A stretch of 64,000 nucleotides of DNA from Romboutsia hominis. Its GTDB lineage: Bacteria; Bacillota; Clostridia; Peptostreptococcales; Peptostreptococcaceae. The notes under the pieces were generated by a model. The model was given only the letters and a program-made list of their open reading frames with translations. It made no database searches and was not told the origin of the DNA. Position 1 is the stretch's first letter. Every line of letters starts with the position of its first letter. The translations under genes and the position numbers were made by a program. The stretch is taken from positions 1,837,565 to 1,901,564 of the forward strand of contig NZ_LN650648.1 in the NCBI RefSeq assembly GCF_900002575.1, in the 5' to 3' direction. Shown in pieces: positions 42,542 through 52,780 of this stretch.

Positions 42542-44197
42542 TTATAGTGCTGCACTAAACCCATCACCCGCTGGGGCTATATAATATACTTCCATTTTTT
42601 CTGGGTTTACGTAAAAAGACTCTCCACATTCATAAATTATATAGTAGTACCCCCTAGAACCTTCTTCTTCTGATGTTCCATAATATTCACCTTGCCCATA
42701 TGTATCATTATACCAATCTATTTCTTTTAATCTATTTGTACAAAATTCTATTGCTTCTTCTACTGATAACTTTTTATCTATTTCTTCATTAATTTCATTT
42801 ATTTGCATTTCATATATTAAATATTCTCCATTATCTTGTAATTTTACATTATAAAAAGAATCAAATTGCTTTACTTTTTTTTCTCCATTTTTAGTTATAG
42901 CTATCGTTTCATTTACATTTACTATATATTCCCCATTTGATATTTCATCTATTGATATAAACTCAAATGATTTAAGTTCTTCTCTTATTCCATCATCATA
43001 GAATTTTTTAATATTAGTCTTGTGTTCCTTATCTAAAGGACCACCTTTTACTAAGTACTTTTCTACTAAACTATAGTTTCCTTCATTTACTGCTTGTATA
43101 TAATCTTTCTCATAATTCTTTAAAACTTCTCTTATTTCATCAGTTGGTAAAACATCATATGTTGTTTCATCCTCTAAGATTACTTGTGCTTTTACAACTT
43201 TTACTTTTATCGTATTTACAACTTTATTTTTGTTTAAAGTTAATACATCTACAGTTCCAGCTTTTTTCCCTTTAAAGAATCCATCTTCTGTTATTGTAGC
43301 TATATTTTCATCACTAACATTATAAGTAACATATAACTCTTTATCTGTGCTCGAATTTGCTGATGATATAAATTCAAACTCCTTACCTATTGGTAATTCA
43401 TATGATATGCTTTCTTGTCCTGACTGATATTGTTTTATTTCTTCTTGATTACTTAAATTTAGCACTGTATTTATAACTACATCACTATCTTTTTTATTTA
43501 AAATAAAAATACTGCCTCCAACTACAAGTAATACTATTACAAGAGTTGGTAATATTATTTTAAACTTATTTTTTGTTTTGTTATTATCTTTAACTTCTTT
43601 GCTATCTACTTTTGGTGTTTCATTAGCTATTTTATATTCACTTATTATATTTGATTCTTTAACCGTTGGTTGTTCTCTTTCTATCTTAACCTCATTTGTT
43701 ACCTTTACCTCTTTAAATCTTGGTTGTTCCTTAACTAACTTAGATTTCTCTATTACTTTATCTTTTTTATCTACTGTATTTTCATTTACTACACTTTTAT
43801 CTTTTATTTCTTGTGGTTTATTAGTTTTTTGTTTTGGTTTTATCTGTGATAATATCTTTTGAGCTAATTTTTCATTATCCTCATCTAACTCTACATTACT
43901 TATATACTTTTCAAGTTCTTCATATCTATTTAAAAAGAATAATAATTTCATCTTAAAAGAAATAATTTCATTCATTTTTCCTAGTTGTTTATTGTTATCG
44001 ATTACTTCAAATGCTTTACTATATTTTTTTAAGTTCACTAGTGTATTTAAATATATTATATATATATCAATATTTATATCATTAGTTTGATTAAAAAGTG
44101 TCTCACAACAGTTAATAACATCTTCAGACTTCTTGTTTTTTATCCAGATTGAATTAATTTTTTCAATCAGTTCTTTTTCCGTTAGATTATTACCCAT
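42542..44197 (-). CDS. Single-pass membrane protein with Big-like and TcaA/NTF2-like extracellular domains
   Basis: 551-aa protein. The cytoplasmic part (1-215) has TPR-like helices (DIYIIYLNTLVNLKKYSKAF) and a Lys/Glu-rich stretch with repeated VKE/REQP segments; a membrane segment follows at about 220-235 (ILPTLVIVLLVVGGSIFIL). Outside lie a Big-type Ig domain (NIATITEDGFFKGKKAGTVD), an NTF2-like domain as in TcaA (AVNEGNYSLVEKYLVKGGPL) and a C-terminal alpha/beta domain. TcaA-like proteins sense or modify the envelope in Staphylococcus; here this is only an analogy. Confidence 0.75.
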   Translation of the reverse strand: MGNNLTEKELIEKINSIWIKNKKSEDVINCCETLFNQTNDINIDIYIIYLNTLVNLKKYSKAFEVIDNNKQLGKMNEIISFKMKLLFFLNRYEELEKYISNVELDEDNEKLAQKILSQIKPKQKTNKPQEIKDKSVVNENTVDKKDKVIEKSKLVKEQPRFKEVKVTNEVKIEREQPTVKESNIISEYKIANETPKVDSKEVKDNNKTKNKFKIILPTLVIVLLVVGGSIFILNKKDSDVVINTVLNLSNQEEIKQYQSGQESISYELPIGKEFEFISSANSSTDKELYVTYNVSDENIATITEDGFFKGKKAGTVDVLTLNKNKVVNTIKVKVVKAQVILEDETTYDVLPTDEIREVLKNYEKDYIQAVNEGNYSLVEKYLVKGGPLDKEHKTNIKKFYDDGIREELKSFEFISIDEISNGEYIVNVNETIAITKNGEKKVKQFDSFYNVKLQDNGEYLIYEMQINEINEEIDKKLSVEEAIEFCTNRLKEIDWYNDTYGQGEYYGTSEEEGSRGYYYIIYECGESFYVNPEKMEVYYIAPAGDGFSAAL

Positions 44198-44269
44198 ATA
44201 TACTCCCTCAATTTTAAATTTAATTAAATAAAAATTTGTAACTACTACGCTAATTAGTAGTAAAATATT

Positions 44270-44899
44270 CTAATAGAACATACTTTTAAAAGCAATTCCA
44301 AATAACATTATTATTATAAATGCTATTACTATACATATACCTACTGCTATTAATGGTATAACTATATTCGTTCCACCCTTTTTTATTATCATACTTTCCT
44401 TCATTTCATAATCTAAATGCTGTACTTCTGTAAGCTTTCTTTGTATATGATTTAGATATAATGCATTTGAATACATTCCTATAGCTATACTTAATCCAAA
44501 AGATAATATAGCTCCCAGGTATGGTATTTGTGCTATTAATATACTTCCTAAAAAAATAGCGCCTGCTTGAAGGTACATCTTTCTATATAACATCCAATAT
44601 ATATTTAGGAAAAATGCTGCCCAGTTCCAAGTTATCTTACTACCTGTTGTTTTTATTTTATTAAATTTCTCATTGTAGTAATGTGTATTTTTAAACACAA
44701 ACTTCTCTATATCATCTATATCAATATCTGATATATCGCTATATTTAGCTATATTATTTATACTTACACTTTTACCACGTGTATATTCTGCTTTTGTTCT
44801 AATAAACTCACTCCCACAATTAGAACAATATAAACTAATACTATTATTTTTATCACCACATTTAGTACAAAATATTGTGTTTTGATTTGTTAATTTCAT
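44270..44899 (-). CDS. Zinc-ribbon DUF2628 membrane protein
   Basis: 209-aa protein with an N-terminal zinc ribbon (FCTKCGDKNNSISLYCSNCG), a linker, and a DUF2628 membrane region with about three to four helices (WNWAAFFLNIYWMLYRKMYL, GAIFLGSILIAQIPYLGA, and a C-terminal helix IPLIAVGICIVIAFIIIMLF). The zinc-ribbon plus membrane build is shared with its neighbours. Function unknown. Confidence 0.85.
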   Translation of the reverse strand: MKLTNQNTIFCTKCGDKNNSISLYCSNCGSEFIRTKAEYTRGKSVSINNIAKYSDISDIDIDDIEKFVFKNTHYYNEKFNKIKTTGSKITWNWAAFFLNIYWMLYRKMYLQAGAIFLGSILIAQIPYLGAILSFGLSIAIGMYSNALYLNHIQRKLTEVQHLDYEMKESMIIKKGGTNIVIPLIAVGICIVIAFIIIMLFGIAFKSMFY

Positions 44900-44917
44900 A
44901 AAATTCCCCCTATTTTA

Positions 44918-45100
44918 TTATATATTGTGTGTATTATCTACACTTACATATACTATTGCTGAAGTTAACCCCATACATAAAATTATTATTATAATTCCAA
45001 CTATATCATGTAAGGTTTCTATCCTTCCAAGTATAAACCCGTTACAAAATGATACCACTTCAAATAATATTACATCCTCCTTCCTCCAAAAAAAATCCAA
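44918..45100 (-). CDS. Possible small membrane protein, start unclear
   Basis: A frame of up to 60 codons from a TTG at 45100. The C-terminal part has one strong hydrophobic helix (DIVGIIIIILCMGLTSAIVY). A very strong GGAGGAAGGAGG lies inside the frame, but no standard in-frame start follows at a suitable distance. It precedes the DUF2628 gene by 18 nt. Real but with an uncertain start, or a spurious frame in the leader. Confidence 0.35.
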   Translation of the reverse strand: MDFFWRKEDVILFEVVSFCNGFILGRIETLHDIVGIIIIILCMGLTSAIVYVSVDNTHNI

Positions 45101-45183
45101 AAAAATTATACCATAAGCCTTTAGTCGATTTTTGTACTTATTTGTATTTCATTGAAATAATTTTTTACTTAAAAATGAACAAA

Positions 45184-45215
45184 AAAATACCATGCATAAA
45201 TGCATGGTGTTTTTT
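45184..45215 (-). terminator. Terminator at the end of the polysaccharide locus
   Basis: ACCATGCA and TGCATGGT with loop TAAA, flanked by A- and T-runs on both sides. It lies about 150 nt past the LCP gene stop in its direction. Confidence 0.8.
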
Positions 45216-45363
45216 TAAAACTTTTCAGTTTTATAATTTTATGTTAAAAACAATATTAAAATAAAAACTTCAAACGTAGTATATTGTATGAAATATTATT
45301 ATATCACACTAATCAAAATTTCAAAATATTTAATCTTAAAATATTTTATATTTCAACATATTT

Positions 45364-46335
45364 CTACTTCTTGAAATTATTGTATCCAAATATAAACTCA
45401 TGCCAAGCACTTAAATTAGGCTCCTTATCCCATTCAAGCACCCAACCTTTTTGTTTACTTATGATATGGCCCTTTCTATACTTTTCCATAGGGAACTGGA
45501 ACTGTTCTATATTAGTGTCGCCTATCTTAAAAGCAGTAAACCCTAAATCCATCATCTCAGTAGGACTTATATTTGTCTTAGTGTTTTCAAGTAATATATC
45601 AGCACATCTTTTATACTCCTTGGGACCTGCCTTTAAAAACTCATTATAAACACTTTCAGCCACATCTCTATGTCTATTATCTCTATGAAAAGCATCATCG
45701 TTGTATCTAATTCTACTAAAAGCAAGTGCTTGATAACCATTTAACCTTTGAACACCAGACTTAGTTATATACTCTTTTTTAACTTTATCTTTTCTATCAT
45801 AATAGTAATCATAACAAGCATCTATATACTTATTAACTTCCTTAACATCATTAGGTGTAACATCAACAACAACACCACCTAACTCATCCATAATATCCAT
45901 AAATGAAACAAAATTAACAGCTATGTATTTATCAACATCAATATCAAAGTTTATCTTAAACACTTCTTTAAGTAAATCAATACCACCATATGCATAAGCA
46001 TGAGTCATCTTTTCATATCCATGACCTGGTATATCTACATAAGTATCACGAGCTATAGAACTAATCTTAATTTGTTTAGTTTTACTATCTATAGTAGCAA
46101 GCATTACAGAATCTGATCTATTGCCTCTTTCTACATTTTTACCATCAGTACCTACTAATAATATATTAGTAATACCATCAACAATCTTTCCTTCTTCCTT
46201 TGTATCAGTACTTTTAGCCACATCATCTTTAACATATATAGAGTTTAATTTAGAATATACATATCCAAATCCAGCCCCACCTATTATAAATATAGCAGCT
46301 ACTAATACTAACACTACCTTCTTAAAATTACTCAT
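45364..46335 (-). CDS. LytR-CpsA-Psr (LCP) family glycopolymer ligase
   Basis: 323-aa protein with an N-terminal membrane anchor (VVLVLVAAIFIIGGAGFGYV) and an extracellular LCP domain: ILLVGTDGK, RSDSVMLATID, ISSIARDTYVDIPGHGYEKM (catalytic Arg/Asp), ALAFSRIRYNDDAFHRDNR. LCP enzymes move undecaprenyl-linked polymer onto peptidoglycan. As the last gene after galU, it is the natural attachment step for the polymer of this locus. Confidence 0.93.
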   Translation of the reverse strand: MSNFKKVVLVLVAAIFIIGGAGFGYVYSKLNSIYVKDDVAKSTDTKEEGKIVDGITNILLVGTDGKNVERGNRSDSVMLATIDSKTKQIKISSIARDTYVDIPGHGYEKMTHAYAYGGIDLLKEVFKINFDIDVDKYIAVNFVSFMDIMDELGGVVVDVTPNDVKEVNKYIDACYDYYYDRKDKVKKEYITKSGVQRLNGYQALAFSRIRYNDDAFHRDNRHRDVAESVYNEFLKAGPKEYKRCADILLENTKTNISPTEMMDLGFTAFKIGDTNIEQFQFPMEKYRKGHIISKQKGWVLEWDKEPNLSAWHEFIFGYNNFKK

Positions 46336-46419
46336 TTAAAACCACCCATTTTATTTATTTTAATAGCAATCAAAGGATATAAAAAAGTTTAAAAAACCTC
46401 TTCATACCCTTGTTTTAAT

Positions 46420-47337
46420 TTATTCAACCTCTAGTGCAACTTCATCTATTAAATCTAATTCTTCTTTTATTGAAACTTTATTTTTTAAAAACTCCATAAA
46501 CTCATCTTTAAGTTCTGGTCTTTTTAAAGCAAAGTCAACCGTAGCTTCTAAAAATCCTAACTTATCCCCTACATCATATCTTTTACCTTCAAAATCATAA
46601 GCATATATTGCTTCTTGAGTAGCTAATGTTTGAAGAGCATCTGTAAGTTGTATTTCTCCACCCTTACCAGGTTCTTGATTTTCAAGTATATCAAATATAG
46701 CAGGAGTAATTATATATCTTCCAAGGATTGCAATATTTGATGGTGCTTTATCAACCTCTGGCTTTTCAACCATATCTTTAACTTTATACACTCTATCTTC
46801 TATATGCTTAACATCAAGTATTCCATATTTACAAGTATCTTCTTTGGCTACTTGTTGAACTCCAAGCACTGAAGTTTTGTATTCATCATAACAATCTATT
46901 AATTGCTTTAAACATGGCTTTTCATTGTCTACTATATCATCACCAAGAAGTACTGCAAATGGTTCATTACCTATGAAGCTTTTTGCACAATGGATAGCAT
47001 GTCCTAGTCCTTTTGGCTCTTTTTGTCTTATGTAGTGGATGTTTACCATATTTGATATGTCTTGAACCATCTTAAGCATTTCATCTTTTCCTTTTTGCTT
47101 AAGTTCAAGCTCTAATTCTACACTTCTATCAAAGTGATCTTCTATACTTTTTTTGCTACGACCTGTAACTATTAGTATTTCTTCTATTCCAGAGTTTATT
47201 GCTTCTTCTATTATATATTGTAAAGTTGGTTTATCAACTATTGGTAGCATTTCCTTTGGTTGTGATTTTGTTGCAGGTAAAAATCTAGTACCAAGACCTG
47301 CTGCTGGTATAATTGCTTTTCTTACTGTTTTTTTCAT
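46420..47337 (-). CDS. galU: UTP-glucose-1-phosphate uridylyltransferase
   Basis: 305-aa nucleotidyltransferase: [20 protein letters not shown] (nucleotide loop), [29 protein letters not shown] (metal Asp), VEKP and [13 protein letters not shown]. Makes UDP-glucose from glucose-1-phosphate and UTP for GalE and Ugd. Confidence 0.96.
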   Translation of the reverse strand: MKKTVRKAIIPAAGLGTRFLPATKSQPKEMLPIVDKPTLQYIIEEAINSGIEEILIVTGRSKKSIEDHFDRSVELELELKQKGKDEMLKMVQDISNMVNIHYIRQKEPKGLGHAIHCAKSFIGNEPFAVLLGDDIVDNEKPCLKQLIDCYDEYKTSVLGVQQVAKEDTCKYGILDVKHIEDRVYKVKDMVEKPEVDKAPSNIAILGRYIITPAIFDILENQEPGKGGEIQLTDALQTLATQEAIYAYDFEGKRYDVGDKLGFLEATVDFALKRPELKDEFMEFLKNKVSIKEELDLIDEVALEVE

Positions 47338-47424
47338 TATATTCTCCCATAGTTTAAAGAGGAACGAATCGTTCTTCCTTATTTAACAAACATGTATCTT
47401 TTGTTAAGATGATAAATCTATTTC

Positions 47425-48447
47425 TTACATATCATAATTTACATATCCATTAGGATTATTACTTTGCCATCTCCAAGAATCTTCACACATTCTAGATATA
47501 TCAAATTCCGCTTTCCATCCTAATTCTGAATTTGCCTTAGAAGTATCAGCATAGCACATAGCAATATCTCCTGGTCTTCTCTCCACTATTTCATATGGTA
47601 TTTCTTTTCCACTAGCTAAGCTAAATGCCTTAACTATATCTAGTACACTATATCCATTTCCAGTACCAAGATTATATGTAACTAGTCCACAATTAGACTT
47701 TAATTTATCAAGTGCTTTTATATGTCCTTTTGCTAAATCAACAACGTGTATATAATCTCTAACACCAGTACCATCAGGAGTATTATAGTCTCCACCGAAC
47801 ACACTAAGTTTTTCAAGCTTTCCAACGGCCACCTTAGTTATGTATGGCATAAGATTATTGGGTATTCCATTAGGCTCTTCTCCTATAAGTCCGCTAATAT
47901 GAGCTCCTACTGGATTAAAATATCTAAGAATAGCTACATTAAGACTATCATCAGCCTTGCATATATCTCTTATCATATCTTCAATCATAAGCTTAGTAGC
48001 TCCATATGGATTAGTTGTACTTAATGGAAAATCTTCAAATATAGGGCAAGACTCTGGATCTCCATATACAGTGGCAGATGAACTAAATACAAAGTCCTTT
48101 ACATTATATTTTCTCATTAAGTTTAATACATTTAAAGTATTAATTAAATTATTACTATAATACTCAAGTGGTTTTGCTACTGATTCACCAACTGCCTTGT
48201 ATGCAGCAAAGTGAATTACTGAATCTATATTATTTTCTTTAAATACTTTCTCTAATGCTTCTATATCAGTAATGTCAACTTTATAAAACTTAAAATCTTT
48301 ACCACTTATTTCTTTTATTCTATCTAATACTATAGGATCACTATTAGAAAAATTATCTACTATTATAACATCATGATTCTCCTCTAATAACTCTACTACC
48401 GTATGACTTCCTATGTATCCAGCTCCACCATTTACTAAAACCCCCAT
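47425..48447 (-). CDS. galE: UDP-glucose 4-epimerase
   Basis: 340-aa extended SDR enzyme: [27 protein letters not shown] and the catalytic [14 protein letters not shown], and [11 protein letters not shown]. Interconverts UDP-glucose and UDP-galactose. GGAGGAG site before the ATG. Between ugd and galU in the same direction. Confidence 0.95.
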   Translation of the reverse strand: MGVLVNGGAGYIGSHTVVELLEENHDVIIVDNFSNSDPIVLDRIKEISGKDFKFYKVDITDIEALEKVFKENNIDSVIHFAAYKAVGESVAKPLEYYSNNLINTLNVLNLMRKYNVKDFVFSSSATVYGDPESCPIFEDFPLSTTNPYGATKLMIEDMIRDICKADDSLNVAILRYFNPVGAHISGLIGEEPNGIPNNLMPYITKVAVGKLEKLSVFGGDYNTPDGTGVRDYIHVVDLAKGHIKALDKLKSNCGLVTYNLGTGNGYSVLDIVKAFSLASGKEIPYEIVERRPGDIAMCYADTSKANSELGWKAEFDISRMCEDSWRWQSNNPNGYVNYDM

Positions 48448-48509
48448 TTTGCTCCTCCTACTTATATTTTTTATAAGTCACTATCATATATGTTAGCTTC
48501 TTGTACTGA

Positions 48510-49676
48510 TTAATCTCTATTAAATAAATCTCTTGTGTATACTTTATCTTCTACATCTAATAAATCTTTGCAAAATCTATTGGACACTATAACGTCACTC
48601 ATAGATTTAAATTCATCTAAATCTGTTATAACCTTAGAACTAAAGAAATTATCCTCTTTAAGTTCCGGCTCATATACAGCAACTTCTACTCCTTTAGCTT
48701 TTATTCTTTTCATTATACCTTGAATAGAAGATGCCCTAAAGTTGTCTGAACCAGTTTTCATTGTCAATCTATATATGCCAACAATCTTAGGTTTTTTCTT
48801 TAATATTTGTTCTGCTATATGATCTTTTCTAGTTGTATTAGCATCAACTATCGCTGCTATTATATTATTTGGTACATCCGCATAATTTGCTTTTAATTGC
48901 TTTGTATCCTTTGGTAAGCAGTATCCACCATACCCAAATGATGGATTGTTATAATGACTACCTATTCTAGGATCAAGTCCAACACCTTCTATTATCTGTT
49001 TAGTATCAAGTCCTCTAACTTCAGCATATGTGTCTAATTCATTAAAATATGCTACTCTAAGTGCTAAGTATGTATTAGAAAATAATTTTATAGCTTCTGC
49101 TTCTGTTGAATTAGTAAATAATACTGGTATATCTTCTTTTTTTGCTCCTTGTACTAATAGATCTGCGAACTTCTTAGCTCTTTCAGATTGTTCTCCAACT
49201 ATTATTCTTGAAGGATGTAAATTATCGTATAATGCCTTTCCTTCTCTTAAGAATTCTGGCGAGAATACTATGTTATCAGTTTCAAATATTTCTTTTACTT
49301 TCTCAGTATATCCTACTGGAACTGTTGATTTTATTATCATCGTAGCCTCTGGGGCTATTGATAATACATTTGCTATTACTGCTTCTACACTTCTAGTATT
49401 AAATTCATTATTTTCCGGATCATAATCTGTTGGGGTAGATATTATTACAAAATCTGCATCTTTATATGCTTGATAATAGTTTGTAGTAGCAATTAAGTTT
49501 AAATCTTTATTCGATAAATATTCTTGAATTTCCTTATCTAATATAGGTGACTTATTATTATTTATCATATCTACTTTTTCTTGTATTATATCTACAGCTA
49601 TGACTTCATTGTTCTGTGCTAATAATACAGCATTTGCTAGTCCTACGTATCCTAGTCCAGACACTGCTATTTTCAT
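48510..49676 (-). CDS. ugd: UDP-glucose 6-dehydrogenase
   Basis: 388-aa NAD-dependent dehydrogenase: N-terminal Rossmann [42 protein letters not shown] and the catalytic Cys in [13 protein letters not shown]. The length (shorter than 430 aa) is that of enterobacterial-type capsule Ugd. Oxidises UDP-glucose to UDP-glucuronate. AGGAGG site before the ATG. Confidence 0.94.
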   Translation of the reverse strand: MKIAVSGLGYVGLANAVLLAQNNEVIAVDIIQEKVDMINNNKSPILDKEIQEYLSNKDLNLIATTNYYQAYKDADFVIISTPTDYDPENNEFNTRSVEAVIANVLSIAPEATMIIKSTVPVGYTEKVKEIFETDNIVFSPEFLREGKALYDNLHPSRIIVGEQSERAKKFADLLVQGAKKEDIPVLFTNSTEAEAIKLFSNTYLALRVAYFNELDTYAEVRGLDTKQIIEGVGLDPRIGSHYNNPSFGYGGYCLPKDTKQLKANYADVPNNIIAAIVDANTTRKDHIAEQILKKKPKIVGIYRLTMKTGSDNFRASSIQGIMKRIKAKGVEVAVYEPELKEDNFFSSKVITDLDEFKSMSDVIVSNRFCKDLLDVEDKVYTRDLFNRD

Positions 49677-49856
49677 ACCATTTTCCTCCTAATATTTATT
49701 ATCGTTCTGTTAACTTATTTATATTTGAATCTCGACCCCGATAAGGTTTACAATATTTTCCCACAAAACACATTCATCACTTAGTAATTTAACACCTGCT
49801 CAGGTTTGTGGTATTAATTATACTCACCAGGAAAAAGTTAATTGGTTTGTAAAATA

Positions 49857-49982
49857 TTAATTGCATTTGTTGCCTAAAAATTTTATAATTTCGTTAGGCT
49901 TGTTTGCTGTGCCTATTTTTAATAAAGCAAACCAAGTATAACCTATCGGTTTATTAATATTTTCGAGAACTATTCTCATCAT
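49857..49982 (-). pseudogene. 41-codon gene remnant in the 49677-50081 gap
   Basis: The 405-bp gap between ugd and the acetyltransferase gene holds no intact gene. One short frame, MMRIVLENINKPIGYTWFAL followed by LKIGTANKPNEIIKFLGNKCN, has protein-like composition but no ribosome binding site; it looks like the N-terminal part of an acyltransferase-type protein cut short. Another protein-like piece (KLLSDECVLWENIVNLIG) lies nearer ugd. I read this as decayed coding DNA. I saw no clear riboswitch. Confidence 0.4.
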
Positions 49983-50081
49983 ATCTAATTAACAGAACCT
50001 TTATTATATATTTTTATGCGATTTAATAACCTATTATAGTATTACTAATAACAACCCCTTTGTGCTCAAAGTTCTAATTGT

Positions 50082-50690
50082 TCACTTTAGATACTCATAA
50101 GTTTTTATTCCATTCTTTTTGATAATAATTGCTGGATTTCCTATAACCGTACAATTCTTAGGTACACTTTTTACTACAACGCAGTTTGAACCTATAATAC
50201 TATTTTCACTGATTTTAACATCCCCTATAATTTTAGCTCCTGATGTAATTTTTACATTATCACATATAGTCGGACAGTCAATATCATTTGAATATCCTAT
50301 TGTAACCTGTTGATTTATCCAACAATTTTCACCTATACTTTTCGCAGAAATTATAGTACTAAATCCATGCTGTATAAATAGTCCTCCCCCTATATCTGGT
50401 GTAAATATGTATAAGGAATTTAGAGGTCTATAAAATAAAGGAAGCACTATTTTTCCTAGTATTTTATTTTTCCTACTAATTCTATAATAAAATAAGTTTC
50501 TATACTCAGGATAGTTAACTAGCAAATAGTTAAGAGTCGTATTCAAAGAATTTCTGTCAATATGCTTGATATTTTTCCATCGCTCTATATCTTTTTTTAT
50601 TATACCTTTATCTTTACTTATATTGTAGATTATCATTGCAGGTATTGATCTAACTATATTTATATTTTCCCAAATGCATTGATAGTTCAT
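50082..50690 (-). CDS. Serine acetyltransferase-like hexapeptide-repeat acyltransferase
   Basis: 202-aa left-handed beta-helix enzyme: IQHGFSTIISAKSIGENCWI, QVTIGYSN, TICDNVKITSGAKIIGDVKI, SENSIIGSNCVVVKSVPKNC, and VIGNPAII. The helical N-terminus is as in CysE. In a polysaccharide locus it more probably O-acetylates a sugar than makes O-acetylserine. Confidence 0.85.
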   Translation of the reverse strand: MNYQCIWENINIVRSIPAMIIYNISKDKGIIKKDIERWKNIKHIDRNSLNTTLNYLLVNYPEYRNLFYYRISRKNKILGKIVLPLFYRPLNSLYIFTPDIGGGLFIQHGFSTIISAKSIGENCWINQQVTIGYSNDIDCPTICDNVKITSGAKIIGDVKISENSIIGSNCVVVKSVPKNCTVIGNPAIIIKKNGIKTYEYLK

Positions 50691-50738
50691 ATTACCACCT
50701 TACTTAAAATTTACTTATATGTTATAGAAGTAATTAAG

Positions 50739-51890
50739 TTAATACTTAAACTTTAACATGATATATTTTAATTTATTTATTATTTTCTCTGTCATACTAA
50801 CGTTTACAAATTTGCTTATTGTATCTTCCAAATTATTTCTTCTAAATTCATTAAAAAATCTCTCTCTTTTTCTATTATAAGATACAGGTTTTACAATACA
50901 TGGATTACGAGATATTGCATAATTTAAATCTGTATCTAATGTACTAATTTTTTCTTCTATATTTTTAAAAAATAATTTTCCTTTTCTACTGTTTATCAAT
51001 ATTAATGACACACCTTTTTCATCATAAAAATCTAAATGCTTTTCTTCGATCCCCCAGTAATCAGCTAACGATATATCACTATTGTTTCTGAAATCTTTAG
51101 CTGTACAGTTATAGCATGAAGGCCTTAAATATAAATCATTTAAGAACCCTTTCATATATAAGTCTTCTCTATGAGTATTGCTATATTCTTTTCCATTTTC
51201 AAACTTAACTTTAAAGCTAAAATTTTTCCACCCTTTGTCCTTTTCTCTAAATCCAATGTATTTTATTTCAGAATTAAATTTTTTACTTATTAATTCTTTG
51301 TATTCTTTGAATATTAATGGACTAGGGACACCATGACAAATAATATCCACTGTTATCAAATTACTATAATCTTTTCTTAAAAATAAGTTTAGCCCCTTTA
51401 TTTGGCATTGTGTCCCACTAAATAAAACTAGTTTACCTTCCTGTAAATATTTTCTTGCTTTGATATAGGTATCTCCTATTTTGCTCTGAACGTACTTTGA
51501 TCCTTTAAATTTTTCACAAAGCTTCATAGTAGATGCTTCTATATGCTCTACCTCAAACTTATCATTAAATGCTGCTCCGAATACTATTCCTTCATTCTTA
51601 ATTATGTATTCACATAAATTTGTAAATACACCTCCCGATGAGCTTGACACTTGAATTTCATCATTCTTACTTTTACATGCATATGGAATAACATTAAATT
51701 CAATTTTCTTTATTTCATTTATAGTAGGACATATATTGCTGCATAAATTACACCCTATACATTTATCATGATCTACTATTGGATACCAAAATCCTTCATC
51801 ATCAATTTTCATACTTATACAATCATAAGGGCATATATTAACGCAACCATAGCACCCACAACAACTTTCCTTTTCTATTATATTAATCAT
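50739..51890 (-). CDS. Ferredoxin-domain protein of the F420-hydrogenase beta-subunit family, polysaccharide type
   Basis: 383-aa protein: two N-terminal [4Fe-4S] motifs (CCGCYGCVNICP and CIGCNLCSNICP), then the FrhB N- and C-terminal domains (SSSGGVFTNLCEY, LVLFSGTQCQIKGL, VDIICHGVPSPLIFKEY, GFREKDKGWKNFSF, CYNCTAKDFRNNSDISLADYW). This group is found in capsule loci with polysaccharide pyruvyl transferases, as here. It is presumably a flavin and iron-sulfur reductase acting on a sugar or on its partner; the reaction is unknown. Confidence 0.86.
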   Translation of the reverse strand: MINIIEKESCCGCYGCVNICPYDCISMKIDDEGFWYPIVDHDKCIGCNLCSNICPTINEIKKIEFNVIPYACKSKNDEIQVSSSSGGVFTNLCEYIIKNEGIVFGAAFNDKFEVEHIEASTMKLCEKFKGSKYVQSKIGDTYIKARKYLQEGKLVLFSGTQCQIKGLNLFLRKDYSNLITVDIICHGVPSPLIFKEYKELISKKFNSEIKYIGFREKDKGWKNFSFKVKFENGKEYSNTHREDLYMKGFLNDLYLRPSCYNCTAKDFRNNSDISLADYWGIEEKHLDFYDEKGVSLILINSRKGKLFFKNIEEKISTLDTDLNYAISRNPCIVKPVSYNRKRERFFNEFRRNNLEDTISKFVNVSMTEKIINKLKYIMLKFKY

Positions 51891-52121
51891 TCTTAAGCCT
51901 CTCCAAAACTATTTTTGTACACAAGTTACTTTTTATTAGATATATATCAAAAACCACTACTTTACAAAAAATCTACCTGACTAAACCATATATTCTATCA
52001 GTTTACATAATTATAGTAATATAAATATACTTTTCATTTTACTTACTATAATTAGTTCTTATATCACCATATTCTATAAAATTTTAGTACAGGTTAATAG
52101 GTAAAAATAAACTTATAGTAT

Positions 52122-52560
52122 TTATGTAAGATTTTTTCTCTTTTGCATATTAGAGTCTATATAGTTTAATCTTTTCCTGTTTTGCTCTACCACTTTTGAC
52201 AGTAGTGGTGATATTTCAAATGATTTATCACAATACCACTAGGAAGTTACCTTATAATTTTAGTATTTATAAAAATCCTTAAGTAACTATAGTTTAATAC
52301 ATACTTTATCATATGTTTTTGTAATCTAATTGCAAAGTTAGGTATTTAATACTACAACTTTTCTTATTAGTTTAGTTCTTGATATAAGCATAATGTAACG
52401 CACATTCATAAAATTATTTCCATTATATTTGGCATAATCAAATACCTTATATCTATTTTAGAATCTATCTCTAAGGTTTTGCTAAATAATATCATCAATA
52501 GAATTATTTTTATCATTCAATACAGTAGAACTATTAAGCATTCTATTTAAAGTTTTTGTA
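52122..52560 (-). pseudogene. Decayed coding remnants in the 51891-52780 gap
   Basis: An 890-bp gap inside an otherwise tight gene cluster. On the minus strand, 52560-52338 reads as protein with two in-frame stops (TKTLNRMLNSSTVLNDKNN, then NRYKVFDYAKYNGNNFMNV, RYIMLISRTKLIRKVV), ending at a TAA. A second piece, 52232-52122 (SFEISPLLSKVVEQNRKRLN), is in another frame and also ends at a stop. They look like the end of one or two lost genes of the locus; the family is not recognised. Nothing else is seen in the gap. Confidence 0.5.
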
Positions 52561-52780
52561 TAAATTATATAGACTGATATGATCAAATTTTAAATAATAT
52601 AAGTACAAATATTTCAAAACTTATTTCTAGAAAATATCTCTATATTCAAAAATACTCTTAATATTTTTAAAGTTAATTTATTGTTAATAATAATATAATT
52701 GATTTTCTCATTTATTATTTCTGATTTTAGTATTATTAATTACTTATAGCGCGGTGTTAATGATTTATATTTTACAAATA

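Noticed and set aside
49677-50081. Riboswitch or antitermination leader for ugd
   Set aside because: Read on both strands; I could not fit a c-di-GMP, T-box or other known class, and the protein-like pieces favour decayed coding DNA. A covariance search would settle it.
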